From positions 1 to 30,391 of the forward strand of contig JAGXHP010000137.1 in assembly GCA_024636135.1 (NCBI GenBank): DNA of 30,391 nucleotides. The letters run 5' to 3'. Positions 8,088 to 15,741 of the stretch are shown here, piece by piece. Position 1 is the first letter of the stretch; each line of letters starts with the position of its first letter. The stretch is from Chloroflexota bacterium (GTDB lineage Bacteria; Chloroflexota; Limnocylindria; QHBO01). Position numbers and translations under genes: made by a program. A model generated the notes under the pieces. It was not told the origin of the DNA, did no database searches, and saw only the letters and a list, made by a program, of their open reading frames with translations.

Positions 8088-9017
8088 TCAGGGGGCGGGC
8101 GTGCCCTGCGGCACCTCGCCCAGCTCGTCCTCGTCGAGGAACGCGGACCGGCGATCGCCCGCGTCGTTGAGGAAGACCGCGCGGATCCGGAACTCCCCCG
8201 AGCTCGGCGTCCGGTATGCGAACCCGGTGAGGTCGCCGTTCTGGGTGACCCAGTAGACCTGGTCATCGTCGCCCTGCTCGGGCTCGACCTGCGCGAAGGA
8301 GAACTGGTCGAAGCCCACGGTCCGGGTCCCGACGATCACGCCGTTATCGAATTCGTAGAGCGTGTACGAATCAGGCGCGACCGAGACCTCGTAGAAGGCG
8401 AACGAGTCGCCGACCTCCGGGGTCGGCTCGGGAGTCGGGCTTGGCCCGACCGAGGCACTGACCTCCGGGGTCGGCTCGAGAGTTGCGCTGGGCACAACGC
8501 TCGGCGATGGCTGAGAGGACGGTGTGGACGAGGGTGAAGGATCGATCGCCACGCCTCCACCGCCCCCGAACAGGAGATACGCGGCGCCGGCGCCGCCGAG
8601 GAGCAGCAAGACGAGCACGATGAGCAACGGAGCGGCGCGGCGGCGCCCGCGCGACGCCTCATCGGTGGGCGGCGGGGCTGCGACGGCCACGGCAGCCGGG
8701 ATGGGTCGCCGCAGCGCTTCGAGCTCCTCGGTCGGGATGACGAGCACGCCGCGCAGGTATCGAGGGCAGTTGCCGTAGCCGCGCTCCTGGCACACCTGGG
8801 TCTGCTGTTCGGCCGAGATGGCGGCCGGATCCCCGAAGGCGAAGCATCGGTGATCGTCGCTCACACCGTCGACGTAGCCGGTTCGATCGCTGTGCAGCCC
8901 CAAGAACGGGCAGATGTGCTCGGGCCGCTCGGCCAGCCGTGCGAACAGGACTCGGCGCTCGGCCTCGCGGGCGGCCTCGGCAGCTTCGGCCTCCTCGCGC
9001 TTGCGACGTCCGAACAA
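8088..9017 (-). CDS. Membrane protein with cytosolic four-Cys motif and Pro/Thr/Ser stalk, unknown function
   Basis: The 309-aa product falls into four parts. Residues 1-35 are charged and helical (Glu/Arg/Ala). Residues 36-90 carry four cysteines (C36, C58, C76, C84) in the contexts CPFLG, HRCFAFG, QVC and NCPRY. After an Arg-rich stretch a transmembrane helix spans about 130-150. A Pro/Thr/Ser-rich stalk (about 158-203) with a duplicated PTPEV segment leads to a C-terminal domain of about 105 residues with beta-like sequence. The positive-inside rule puts the Cys cluster in the cytoplasm and the C terminus outside. I associate CP-x-LG...HRC...C...CP-x-Y with Chloroflexota proteins; metal or Fe-S binding is inference. 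The start is a TTG directly preceded by GAGGAGGAGAG. Confidence 0.85.
   Translation of the reverse strand: MFGRRKREEAEAAEAAREAERRVLFARLAERPEHICPFLGLHSDRTGYVDGVSDDHRCFAFGDPAAISAEQQTQVCQERGYGNCPRYLRGVLVIPTEELEALRRPIPAAVAVAAPPPTDEASRGRRRAAPLLIVLVLLLLGGAGAAYLLFGGGGGVAIDPSPSSTPSSQPSPSVVPSATLEPTPEVSASVGPSPTPEPTPEVGDSFAFYEVSVAPDSYTLYEFDNGVIVGTRTVGFDQFSFAQVEPEQGDDDQVYWVTQNGDLTGFAYRTPSSGEFRIRAVFLNDAGDRRSAFLDEDELGEVPQGTPAP
8412..8478 (-). repeat. Direct repeat encoding the stalk motif
   Basis: The same 19-base stretch occurs at 8412-8430 and 8460-8478, a 48-bp (16-codon) period inside the four-Cys membrane-protein gene. Both copies encode the same Glu-Pro-Thr-Pro-Glu-Val piece of the low-complexity stalk, so slippage or recombination could change stalk length. 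Confidence 0.8.
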
Positions 9018-9062
9018 CTCTCCTCCTCGTCGTGCACGCCGGGAATCCCCCCGGCGGTGGTG

Positions 9063-9068
9063 AGTCTA
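9063..9068 (-). promoter_or_regulatory. -10 element upstream of the four-Cys membrane-protein gene
   Basis: TAGACT on the minus strand, inside CTAGACT, lies 45 nt ahead of the TTG start at 9017. A clear -35 is not visible. An 8-bp perfect inverted repeat (CCGGCGAC and GTCGCCGG, 9085-9106) covers the -35 position and could be an operator. The same CTAGA(A/C)T form precedes three other minus-strand genes in this window. Confidence 0.4.
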
Positions 9069-9130
9069 GCGCGACACCGGGTCACCGGCGACGCGCCGGT
9101 CGCCGGGACCCCCATGGTACGAACGCCCCA

Positions 9131-9160
9131 TTGTTGCGTGGATGCACCCGGAGCTAGCCT
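9131..9160 (+). promoter_or_regulatory. Weak promoter candidate for the 78-aa gene
   Basis: TTGTTG (9131-9136) and TAGCCT (9155-9160) are 18 bases apart, 45 nt ahead of the ATG at 9206. Only half of each hexamer matches consensus, so this is tentative. Confidence 0.3.
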
Positions 9161-9205
9161 TCAAGACTGAACCCGCAGTCACGATTCCGGAGCGAAGACG
9201 CATCC

Positions 9206-9442
9206 ATGGCGCTGAACCCGATCGAGGGGAGCACAGAGCGCCGACCGAGCCCACGGTCCGGCAAGATTCGACGCTGCTCGGTGCGTCACGTCAGCATTCT
9301 CCCGACGGTCCCCGCCAGCGTCCAGGTCGACTGCCTGCTCGGCGGCGTCGAGCACCCGCTCCCGCTCGGGTCGATGGACGAGGCACGTTCGATCTGCAAC
9401 GCGTGCACCGCCCGATCGGTCTGGCGCGAGGACGAGGACTGA
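9206..9442 (+). CDS. Small Cys/His protein next to rnpB, unknown function
   Basis: A 78-aa protein with strongly GC-biased third codon positions, which supports it being translated. It contains C24, H28, C43, H50 and a closing C64-x2-C67 pair (ICNAC), a set that could bind zinc, and an acidic tail. No transmembrane segment is seen and I do not recognise the family. GGAG lies about 14 bases before the ATG, further than ideal. Its TGA ends at 9442, one base from the predicted 3' end of the oppositely transcribed RNase P RNA. Confidence 0.6.
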   Translation: MALNPIEGSTERRPSPRSGKIRRCSVRHVSILPTVPASVQVDCLLGGVEHPLPLGSMDEARSICNACTARSVWREDED

Positions 9443-9776
9443 TCCCTGGAGAGCGGCCTGTAAGCCGAGTTCTGTCCCGAGACCGATTCGCATCGGGCTC
9501 ATGGACGGCCATCCATCTCTGCGACCTACCCGGGAGCTGAGCGAGCCACCTGCTTCGACCCGAAGATCGAGTTGCGCTCCCCTATTCGGTCTTGCTCCGG
9601 CTAGAGCTTGCCCGTTTCACTCCCACCGGCGAACCGATGGGCATCGTCACTGTGGCGCTGGTCCTCGCCTCACGGCGGACGGGTGTTACCCGCTAGCCTG
9701 CTCTGAGGAGCTCGGACTTTCCTCGAACGCGGCCTTTCGACCGATGCGTCCGCGACCGTCCAGCCGCCTCCAGGGA
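9443..9776 (-). ncRNA. rnpB: RNase P RNA (bacterial type A)
   Basis: Catalytic RNA that removes 5' leaders from pre-tRNAs. On the minus strand the conserved elements appear in order: GAGGAAAGTCCGAGCTCC near 9726-9709, GGGTAACACCC near 9690, CCACAGTGACGATG near 9656, GAGCAAGACCGAATAGGGG near 9597-9579, AGATGGATGG near 9520, and ACAGAACTCGGCTTACAGG near 9475-9457. The ends are set by P1, where TCCCTGGAG (9776-9768) pairs with CTCCAGGGA (9451-9443). The resulting length of about 334 nt is normal. Ends may be off by a few bases. Confidence 0.96.
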
Positions 9777-9781
9777 GGCTG

Positions 9782-9787
9782 AGTGTA
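9782..9787 (-). promoter_or_regulatory. -10 element of rnpB
   Basis: TACACT on the minus strand ends six bases before the predicted 5' end of the RNase P RNA at 9776, the right distance for a -10. The upstream TTCCGA-like hexamer near 9806-9811 is only a weak -35. Confidence 0.5.
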
Positions 9788-9829
9788 CCCGACTCGAACG
9801 TTCGTTCGGAAGGGCCGATGCCGACCGGA

Positions 9830-10756
9830 TCAGCCGCCGACCGGCGGCAGGTCGAGCGCCCCGACGATCGTCTCGGCGATGACCGCGTAGCCGGCCGCAT
9901 TCGGGTGGACATCTCCCTCGCCGATGCCAGTCAGCTGGCCCTCCCGACCGAGGAACGCGGCGTACAGGTCCACGATGCCCACGCCGTGCCGCTCGCCGAC
10001 ACAGGCGATGCGATCGTTGAGTCCCGGCGCGGAATCGCCGGGCTCGCAGCTGATCACGCCATCCGCGCCGACGATGGTCGATACCGCAATGGGCTCCACG
10101 TCCGGGTTGTAATAGGCCAGCAGGAGGATCGTCGCGTGACCACCCGCCGCCGCGACCGCAGCTGCCACGCGTACGACGATGGCGTCGAGAGCCGCTTGTG
10201 CGTCCTCGCCGGCCGCGTTCGCCACCGCGCGGCAGGTGTCGCCGGCGACATCGGCAACGCATGCCGGGTCACGCCGCGTCCGCAGGAGCTCATTGGCTCC
10301 GAGGCCGATCGTCACGAGGCCAACGCGCTCGCCCAGCTCACCGATCGTCGATTCGACGTCGTCGATCCGCTGCTCCAGGAACCCGGCTGCCGTCTCACCC
10401 GGGACCGCAAGCACCCGGAGCTCGTCGAATGACGGCGTGGCCGTCTCGAGGCGCTCCGCGACACGTGCGGGATAGCCCTGCTGGCGCGGCTGCGCAACCC
10501 CGATGCCAAAGGTGACCGAATCGCCGATGGCGACGTAGGCCATGCCCGCCGCAGGCGACGGCGTCGGCGTCGCCTGGACCGGGCTCGGCGGCGCGGTGGC
10601 AACCCCGGAGGATGCGTCGTTCGAGGAGCCCGTCGTCGGTATCGGCTCGTCGGGGCGCCCGGCACAGCCGGTCACGAGGATAAGGATCAGCGCGGCAGGG
10701 CCGATCTTCCTAGCGCGGAGTCGGGCGCGTCCGCGATGCACGTTCGGGTCCCCCAT
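9830..10756 (-). CDS. SGNH/GDSL-family esterase lipoprotein
   Basis: A 308-aa secreted hydrolase. After a basic N terminus and a hydrophobic stretch comes a lipobox (LVTGC), then a low-complexity Pro/Thr/Ser linker. The hydrolase fold begins at AYVAIGDSVTFGIG (block I serine), followed by VPGETAAG (block II), GLGANEL (block III Gly and Asn) and GDVHPNAAGY (block V His). The usual DxxH spacing reads as D-V-H, one residue closer. SGNH enzymes act on esters of lipids or acylated polysaccharides; the substrate here is unknown. The ATG at 10756 (or 10768) lies inside the 3' end of the RNase HI gene, so the two overlap by about 47 nt. The gene is last in the sdh operon. Confidence 0.85.
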   Translation of the reverse strand: MGDPNVHRGRARLRARKIGPAALILILVTGCAGRPDEPIPTTGSSNDASSGVATAPPSPVQATPTPSPAAGMAYVAIGDSVTFGIGVAQPRQQGYPARVAERLETATPSFDELRVLAVPGETAAGFLEQRIDDVESTIGELGERVGLVTIGLGANELLRTRRDPACVADVAGDTCRAVANAAGEDAQAALDAIVVRVAAAVAAAGGHATILLLAYYNPDVEPIAVSTIVGADGVISCEPGDSAPGLNDRIACVGERHGVGIVDLYAAFLGREGQLTGIGEGDVHPNAAGYAVIAETIVGALDLPPVGG

Positions 10757-11144
10757 CGATTGCGACATTGCTGAGCCGATCGGCATCCTTGTTGAGCTCG
10801 CGCGGGACGTGCCCGATCGTGTAGCCCTCGAACCCGCGCAGCAGCTCCATGACGGCGGCGTGGATCGGCTTGAGATCGGGGTGCTTGACCCGGTAGATCC
10901 CGCTGATCTGACGCGCGACGAGCTCGGAGTCCATCCGCATATCGACGTGGGTGGCGCCCAGCTGCCGGGCCTCCTCGAGGGCCAGGCGGACGGCGGTCCA
11001 CTCGGCGACGTTGTTCGTGGCATGGCCAAGGGGCTCGGCGATCTCGGCGAGGGTCCGGCCGTCGGCGTCCCGCAGGATCGCTCCCGCCCCGGCCGGTCCC
11101 GGATTGCCCCGTGCGGCACCGTCGGTGTAGATCAGCAGCCTCAA
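10710..11144 (-). CDS. Ribonuclease HI family protein
   Basis: Degrades the RNA strand of RNA-DNA hybrids. The 144-aa product is a single RNase H domain: YTDGAARGNPGPAG (first catalytic Asp), NNVAEWTAV (Glu), MDSELVARQ (second Asp), and ELNKDADRLSN near the C terminus (last Asp). All four metal ligands are present. There is no N-terminal hybrid-binding domain. The start is a TTG that overlaps the sdhB stop as TTGA, so it is translated with succinate dehydrogenase; MRLLIYTDG is a natural beginning for this fold. The 3' end overlaps the SGNH lipoprotein gene. Confidence 0.92.
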   Translation of the reverse strand: MRLLIYTDGAARGNPGPAGAGAILRDADGRTLAEIAEPLGHATNNVAEWTAVRLALEEARQLGATHVDMRMDSELVARQISGIYRVKHPDLKPIHAAVMELLRGFEGYTIGHVPRELNKDADRLSNVAIDGGPERASRTRPTPR

Positions 11145-11851
11145 CGGATCCCGGCCTTGCCGATCTCGCTCGTCACCTCGAGGATGGCCCTCGTGATCTT
11201 GATGTCGCGCGGGCATGCCTCGACGCAGTTGAAGGTGGTCCGGCAGCGCCACACCCCGTCGGGGTCGGCCATGATCTCGAGGCGCTCCTCCTTGGCCTGG
11301 TCCCGGGAGTCGACGATGAACCGATGCGCGTTCACGATGGCTGCCGGTCCCACGTACGACTGGTCGGACCAGAACACAGGGCAGCTCGTGGTGCAGGCCG
11401 CGCACAGGATGCAGCGGCTCGTGTCCTCGTAGCGCTCGCGATCGGCCTGCGACTGCCGGCGCTCCTTGCCGTCCGCGGGAAGCTCGTCGTTGACGAGGTA
11501 CGGCTTCACCGCCTTGTAGGACTCCCAGAACGGCTCCATGTCGACCAGGAGGTCCTTCACGACCGCCATGCCCCGGATCGCCTCGACGGTGATGCTGGTC
11601 CCGGCATCCTTGACGAGATACTCGCAGGCCAGCCGGTTGCGCCCGTTGATGAGCATCGCGTCGGAGCCGCAGACGCCGTGGGCGCAGGATCGGCGGAAGG
11701 TCAACGTTCCATCCTGGTACCACTTCACCTGGTGCAGGAGGTCGAGGACCCGATCTGTTGGCTCGGCCTCGACCTCGTACTCCTCCCAGTGGGGCTCGTC
11801 ATCGGCCTCGGGGTTGTAGCGGCGAATCCGCAGCTGGACGTCCATCGGCAT
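11141..11851 (-). CDS. sdhB: Succinate dehydrogenase iron-sulfur subunit
   Basis: Electron-transfer subunit of complex II carrying three Fe-S clusters between the flavin and the membrane quinone site. The 236-aa product has the [2Fe-2S] ligands in CAHGVCGSD...C, where the third ligand is Asp as in E. coli SdhB, the [4Fe-4S] motif CILCAACTTSCP, and the [3Fe-4S] motif beginning CRTTFNCVEACP. The ATG overlaps the sdhA stop by one base (TGATG); a second in-frame ATG lies two codons later. It is followed directly by the RNase HI gene. Confidence 0.97.
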   Translation of the reverse strand: MPMDVQLRIRRYNPEADDEPHWEEYEVEAEPTDRVLDLLHQVKWYQDGTLTFRRSCAHGVCGSDAMLINGRNRLACEYLVKDAGTSITVEAIRGMAVVKDLLVDMEPFWESYKAVKPYLVNDELPADGKERRQSQADRERYEDTSRCILCAACTTSCPVFWSDQSYVGPAAIVNAHRFIVDSRDQAKEERLEIMADPDGVWRCRTTFNCVEACPRDIKITRAILEVTSEIGKAGIR

Positions 11852-13638
11852 CAGTACACCCGCGGCTTCGGTTCGAACTTCGTGATCGTCACGGGGCGGT
11901 AGCGAAGCTCGGTGGCGCCGGTCGGACGTCGCATGGCAAACGAGTGCTTGAGCCAGTCCACGTCGTCCCGGTCGGGGTAGTCCTCCCGCGCGTGCCCGCC
12001 GCGCGACTCTCGGCGCGCGAGAGCCGATGCCACGGTCGCCTCGGCGCAGTCGAGCAGGAAGCCGAGCTCGAGCGCCTCGCCGAGATCGGTGTTGTAGCGG
12101 CAGCCCTTGTCATCCACCAGCAGATTGCGCGATCGCTCGCGAAGGGCGGCGACCTCGTCGCGGCACTCGGTCAGGAGCTGCTCGGTGCGGTAGACGCCGC
12201 ACTTCGAGAACATCACTTCCTGCAGCTCGTCCCGGATGACGGCCGGCCGCTCGCCGTCGCGAGCCCCCAGCAGCTCCGAGATGCGGGCCTGGACGGCCGC
12301 CTCGGCCGCGTGATCGGGCGCGGGGGCCGGGAGGTCCGCCAGCTCCGCCGCCATCTTCTTCCCGGCACGACGACCGAAGACCAGGATGTCGAGCAGCGAG
12401 TTCGTGCCGAGCCGATTCGCGCCATGGACGCTCACACACGCGACCTCGCCGGCGGCGTAGAACCCCGGCACGATGCGGCCGGTCTCGTCCGCCCTGACCC
12501 GTCCGTCGATGTCGGTGGGCACGCCACCCATGGCGTAGTGGGCCGTCGGCTGGATCGGCACGAGGTCGGTCAATGGCTCGAGGCCGAAATAGGTCCGGAT
12601 GAAGCCGCTCATGTCGGGAAGCTTCTTGTTCAGGACTTCGGCGCCAAGGTGGCGCACGTCGAGATGGACGAAGTCCTTGCCGCCGATCCCGCGTCCCTCC
12701 GCGATCTCGAGATAGATGCTGCGGCTGACCACGTCGCGGGAGGCGAGATCCTTCATCGTCGGCGCATAGCGCTCCATGAACCGCTCGCCGCCGTCGTTGA
12801 CGAGGAAGCCGCCCTCGCCGCGCATCGCCTCGGACAGCAGGAAGCCGAGCTTGTACATGCCGGTCGGATGGAACTGGAAGAACTCCATGTCCTCGAGCGG
12901 CAGGCCGCGCCGGTACGGGATCGCCATGCCGTCGCCGGTGAGCGTGTGGGCGTTGCTCGTGACCTTGAACACCTTCCCGTAGCCGCCGGTCGCGAACAGC
13001 ACGGCCCTCGCGCGGAAGGCGTGGAGCTCGCTCGTGGCCGTCTCGAGCGCGATGACCCCGCTGACCGGACCGGTCGGGCCCTTGGGCAGTGCCAGGTCCA
13101 GCACCTGGTACTCGTCGAAGAAGGCAACCTCGTGCTTGATGCACTGCTGGAACAGCGTTTGGAGGATGGCGTGCCCGGTGCGATCGGCCGCGAAGCAGCT
13201 GCGCCGCACGGGCCCCTCGCCGTAGTTTCGCGTGTGACCGCCGAAGCGGCGCTGGTTGATCAGCCCGTCCTCGGTGCGGTCGAACGGCAGGCCGAGGTGC
13301 TCGAGGTTGATGATCGTCTCCACGGCGTCGTGGCACATGACCTCGGCGGCATCCTGGTCCACGAGATAGTCACCGCCCTTCACGGTGTCGAACCAGTGCC
13401 ACTCCCAGTGGTCCTCCTCGGTGTTGCCGAGCGCGGCGCACACGCCGCCCTGGGCCGCCCCGGTGTGCGATCGGGAGGGATACAGCTTGCTGATGACGCC
13501 GATGCGAGCCTCCGGCCCGAGCTCCTGCTTCAGCTCCAACGCCGCGTACAGGCCGGCTCCGCCGGCGCCGACGACGACGGCGTCCATGTCGTGGACGCGG
13601 GTCGGCGGGATCGGGGATGGTCGGGTGCTGAGGGTCAC
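11851..13638 (-). CDS. sdhA: Succinate dehydrogenase flavoprotein subunit
   Basis: Catalytic subunit of complex II that oxidises succinate to fumarate with a covalently bound FAD. The 595-aa product has the dinucleotide motif VVGAGGAGLYAA, the FAD-attachment region SHTGAAQGG with its histidine, the active-site segments GEGGFLVNDGG and HYAMGGVPTD, and the C-terminal Arg/His region RRESRGGHAREDYP. The GTG at 13638 overlaps the sdhD stop as GTGA; an ATG at 13587, directly before the FAD-binding strand, is the alternative. The stop overlaps sdhB. Confidence 0.97.
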   Translation of the reverse strand: MTLSTRPSPIPPTRVHDMDAVVVGAGGAGLYAALELKQELGPEARIGVISKLYPSRSHTGAAQGGVCAALGNTEEDHWEWHWFDTVKGGDYLVDQDAAEVMCHDAVETIINLEHLGLPFDRTEDGLINQRRFGGHTRNYGEGPVRRSCFAADRTGHAILQTLFQQCIKHEVAFFDEYQVLDLALPKGPTGPVSGVIALETATSELHAFRARAVLFATGGYGKVFKVTSNAHTLTGDGMAIPYRRGLPLEDMEFFQFHPTGMYKLGFLLSEAMRGEGGFLVNDGGERFMERYAPTMKDLASRDVVSRSIYLEIAEGRGIGGKDFVHLDVRHLGAEVLNKKLPDMSGFIRTYFGLEPLTDLVPIQPTAHYAMGGVPTDIDGRVRADETGRIVPGFYAAGEVACVSVHGANRLGTNSLLDILVFGRRAGKKMAAELADLPAPAPDHAAEAAVQARISELLGARDGERPAVIRDELQEVMFSKCGVYRTEQLLTECRDEVAALRERSRNLLVDDKGCRYNTDLGEALELGFLLDCAEATVASALARRESRGGHAREDYPDRDDVDWLKHSFAMRRPTGATELRYRPVTITKFEPKPRVY

Positions 13639-14081
13639 GAAAGCGGCCCCGAGACGGACTGGGTCGTCGGGTCGAAGAAGACGATGATCGCCATGCCGAG
13701 CACCAGCCAGATGCCGCTGATCGCCAGCAGCAGGCCGATCACGAGGCTGCGCGCGGTCCGATGCGTGACGTAGTCGCCGATGACGACCCGGGCGCCGTTG
13801 ACGCCGTGGAGGAACGCGAGGACGAGCAGCGCGAAGTCGTAGATCCGCCAGAACGGACTCCCCCATCGGCTCTGGACGAACGCGAAGTTGATCTCATCAC
13901 CGGTCAGGACGACCAGCACGTGCATGATGAACATGTGCCCGAGGGCCAGCAGCACGAGCGCCAGGCCCGAGACCCGCATGAAGTACCACCAGAACCGCTC
14001 GCGCCCGGACGCTTCCGGCTTCGGCCGCGCCGCCCGGCTCGGATTGGTGTAGATGACCCGCGCGCGCGTTCGGGACGTCAT
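13635..14081 (-). CDS. sdhD: Succinate dehydrogenase hydrophobic membrane anchor subunit
   Basis: Membrane anchor that helps bind heme b and the quinone. The 148-aa product has a basic N-terminal tail and three transmembrane helices (about residues 34-58, 76-97 and 107-136). HMFIMHVLVV and FLHGVNGARVV contain histidines in the positions used for heme ligation in this family. It starts four bases after the sdhC stop and its own stop overlaps the sdhA GTG. Confidence 0.92.
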   Translation of the reverse strand: MTSRTRARVIYTNPSRAARPKPEASGRERFWWYFMRVSGLALVLLALGHMFIMHVLVVLTGDEINFAFVQSRWGSPFWRIYDFALLVLAFLHGVNGARVVIGDYVTHRTARSLVIGLLLAISGIWLVLGMAIIVFFDPTTQSVSGPLS

Positions 14082-14085
14082 CAGA

Positions 14086-14484
14086 TCATCCCCACGGCAG
14101 ATAGCCCCGCGTCATGATGATGCCGAGCGGGATCATGGCCACGACCGTGGCGCCGATCACGCCGTACGTCAGCGGGCGGTAGTAGACGGTCAGGCTCGGC
14201 CAGAAATCCATGGCAATGACGCGCAGGCCGTTGAGCGAGTGGTAGACCAGCGCCGCCATGAGCATGACCTCGCCGAGCTTGGCGGGGAGGTTCTGGTAGA
14301 AGGTCTGCGTGAAGTCGTAGACCTCGGGCCCGAGCAGCACGGTCGACGTCTCGACGATGTGCAGGAACAGGAAGAGAAGCACCCCCAACCCGCTCGCGCG
14401 GTGGCCGAACCACGCGAGCTGCGCCCATGACAGGCGGTATCCGAACAGGTTGATCAAGCGTGTTGAACCCTCTCTCGGGGACAC
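14086..14484 (-). CDS. sdhC: Succinate dehydrogenase cytochrome b-556 subunit
   Basis: Three-helix membrane anchor of complex II. From the GTG at 14484 it has 132 aa, with HRASGLGVLLFLFLH in helix 1, the YHSLNGLRVI motif in helix 2 (heme/quinone region), and a third helix near GVIGATVVAMIPLGIIM. A TTG nine codons later (14457) has GAGAGAGG about ten bases upstream and is also a strong start candidate; the intervening residues are not needed for the fold. It is the first gene of sdhCDAB. Confidence 0.92.
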   Translation of the reverse strand: MSPREGSTRLINLFGYRLSWAQLAWFGHRASGLGVLLFLFLHIVETSTVLLGPEVYDFTQTFYQNLPAKLGEVMLMAALVYHSLNGLRVIAMDFWPSLTVYYRPLTYGVIGATVVAMIPLGIIMTRGYLPWG

Positions 14485-14518
14485 CGTCCGGCGGGGGCGG
14501 TGCGGACTAGCGGCTCCC

Positions 14519-14535
14519 CGATTCTAGCCGAGCGC
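14519..14535 (-). promoter_or_regulatory. Shared 17-bp promoter element upstream of sdhC
   Basis: The minus-strand sequence GCGCTCGGCTAGAATCG contains TAGAAT (14526-14521), a plausible -10 about 37 nt ahead of the sdhC GTG. The identical 17-mer occurs at 27053-27069 upstream of an unrelated minus-strand gene. No clear -35 is seen at either place. Confidence 0.45.
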
Positions 14536-14558
14536 AGCCGCCCCTCGCAGGCATCCCG

Positions 14559-15569
14559 TCAGGCGGCGGCCCGGACTCGCGCGGCAACCGCCTCGCCGAA
14601 CTCGCTCGTTCCCGCGGATCCGCCGAGGTCATACGTGACCGTCTCGCCGGCGGCGATCACCTCGCGGGTCGCCCGCTCCACGACGTCCGCGGCGTCCGTC
14701 TCGCCGAGGTGGCGCAGCATGAGCGCCCCGGACAGGATGAGCGCGGTCGGATTGGCCTTGTTCTGCCCGGCGTACTTCGGCGCCGACCCGTGGACCGGCT
14801 CGAAAACCGCCGCGGTCTCGCCGATGTTCGCTCCGGGTGCGACGCCCAGGCCGCCCACCAGCCCCGCTGCCAGGTCGCTCACGATGTCGCCGTAGAGGTT
14901 CGGGAGCACGAGTACGTCGTACAGCTCCGGCTTCTGGACGAGCTGCATGCACATGTTGTCGACGATCCGGTCCTCGAACGCGACGATGCCTTCGTACTCG
15001 GCGGCCACCTGCTGGCAGCTCTCCAGGAACAGGCCGTCGGACAGCTTCATGATGTTCGCCTTGTGCACCGCGGTGACCTTGCTACGGCCGTTCTTCACTG
15101 CGTAGTCGAAGGCGTAGCGCGCGATCCGCTTGCTGGCCAGGCGCGTGATGATCTTGATGCTCTCGGCGGCATCGGGGCCGACGCGGTGCTCGATCCCCGC
15201 GTACAGGTCCTCGGTGTTCTCGCGCACGATGATGAGGTCGACGTTGTCGTAGCGCGACTCGACGCCCTTCATGCTGCGCGCAGGCCGCACATTGGCATAC
15301 AGCTCAAGTGCCTGGCGCAACCCCACGTTCACGGAGCGGAACCCGGAACCCACCGGCGTCGTGATCGGCCCCTTGATGGCGACCCCGTTGGCGCGAATCG
15401 AGTCGATGACGCGCTCCGGCAGCGGCGTGCCCTCGGTGGCGATCGTCGCTTCGCCGGCCTGCTGGACGTCCCATTCGAACGCGACACCGGTCGATTCGAG
15501 CACGGTCCGGGCGGCATCTGCCAGCTCGGGGCCAATACCGTCACCGGGGATCAACGTCACCGCGTAGCT
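14559..15569 (-). CDS. Isocitrate dehydrogenase, NAD-type (isocitrate/isopropylmalate dehydrogenase family)
   Basis: Oxidative decarboxylation of isocitrate to 2-oxoglutarate. The 336-aa product has VTLIPGDGIGPEL at the N terminus, RENTEDLYAGIEH (the IDH-specific form of this loop), and NLYGDIVSDLAAGLVGG, the family signature with metal-binding aspartates, followed by HGSAPKYAGQNKANPTA. The short length and these loops place it with the mitochondrial/NAD-dependent IDH branch rather than E. coli-type NADP Icd; cofactor is inferred. The GTG at 15569 was chosen because GAGGTGA lies about ten bases upstream. It is divergent from sucC. Confidence 0.92.
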   Translation of the reverse strand, partial: SYAVTLIPGDGIGPELADAARTVLESTGVAFEWDVQQAGEATIATEGTPLPERVIDSIRANGVAIKGPITTPVGSGFRSVNVGLRQALELYANVRPARSMKGVESRYDNVDLIIVRENTEDLYAGIEHRVGPDAAESIKIITRLASKRIARYAFDYAVKNGRSKVTAVHKANIMKLSDGLFLESCQQVAAEYEGIVAFEDRIVDNMCMQLVQKPELYDVLVLPNLYGDIVSDLAAGLVGGLGVAPGANIGETAAVFEPVHGSAPKYAGQNKANPTALILSGALMLRHLGETDAADVVERATREVIAAGETVTYDLGGSAGTSEFGEAVAARVRAAA

Positions 15570-15624
15570 CACCTGGATCTCACCTCGTCTGCGGCCGGTC
15601 AAAGCGCCGGCGTGGGCATCAAAG

Positions 15625-15630
15625 AGTCTA
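15625..15630 (-). promoter_or_regulatory. -10 element upstream of the isocitrate dehydrogenase gene
   Basis: TAGACT within CTAGACT on the minus strand, about 55 nt before the GTG start and inside the intergenic region shared with sucC. No convincing -35 is visible. Confidence 0.35.
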
Positions 15631-15660
15631 GGGTCATCGGCCGGCGCCGTCCCGGCGGGC

Positions 15661-15666
15661 TACAAT
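15661..15666 (+). promoter_or_regulatory. -10 element upstream of sucCD
   Basis: TACAAT on the plus strand, five of six bases matching consensus, about 75 nt before the sucC start. The -35 position is GC-rich and shows no match. Confidence 0.4.
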
Positions 15667-15741
15667 CTGCCGCGACCTTCCCCGTCGGCTGCGGCCCCAT
15701 CTGAGCGAGCGCGCCGGCATCCACAGCAGCAGGAGATGCGA

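Noticed and set aside
9830..10756. Inactive SGNH enzyme because the DxxH motif is shifted to DVH
   Set aside because: Ser, Gly, Asn and His blocks are intact, and Asp position near the His varies in this superfamily; inactivity cannot be supported from sequence.
11141..11851. Missing third cysteine in the SdhB [2Fe-2S] motif
   Set aside because: Asp at this position is also found in E. coli SdhB, which is functional, so it is a known variant and not a defect.
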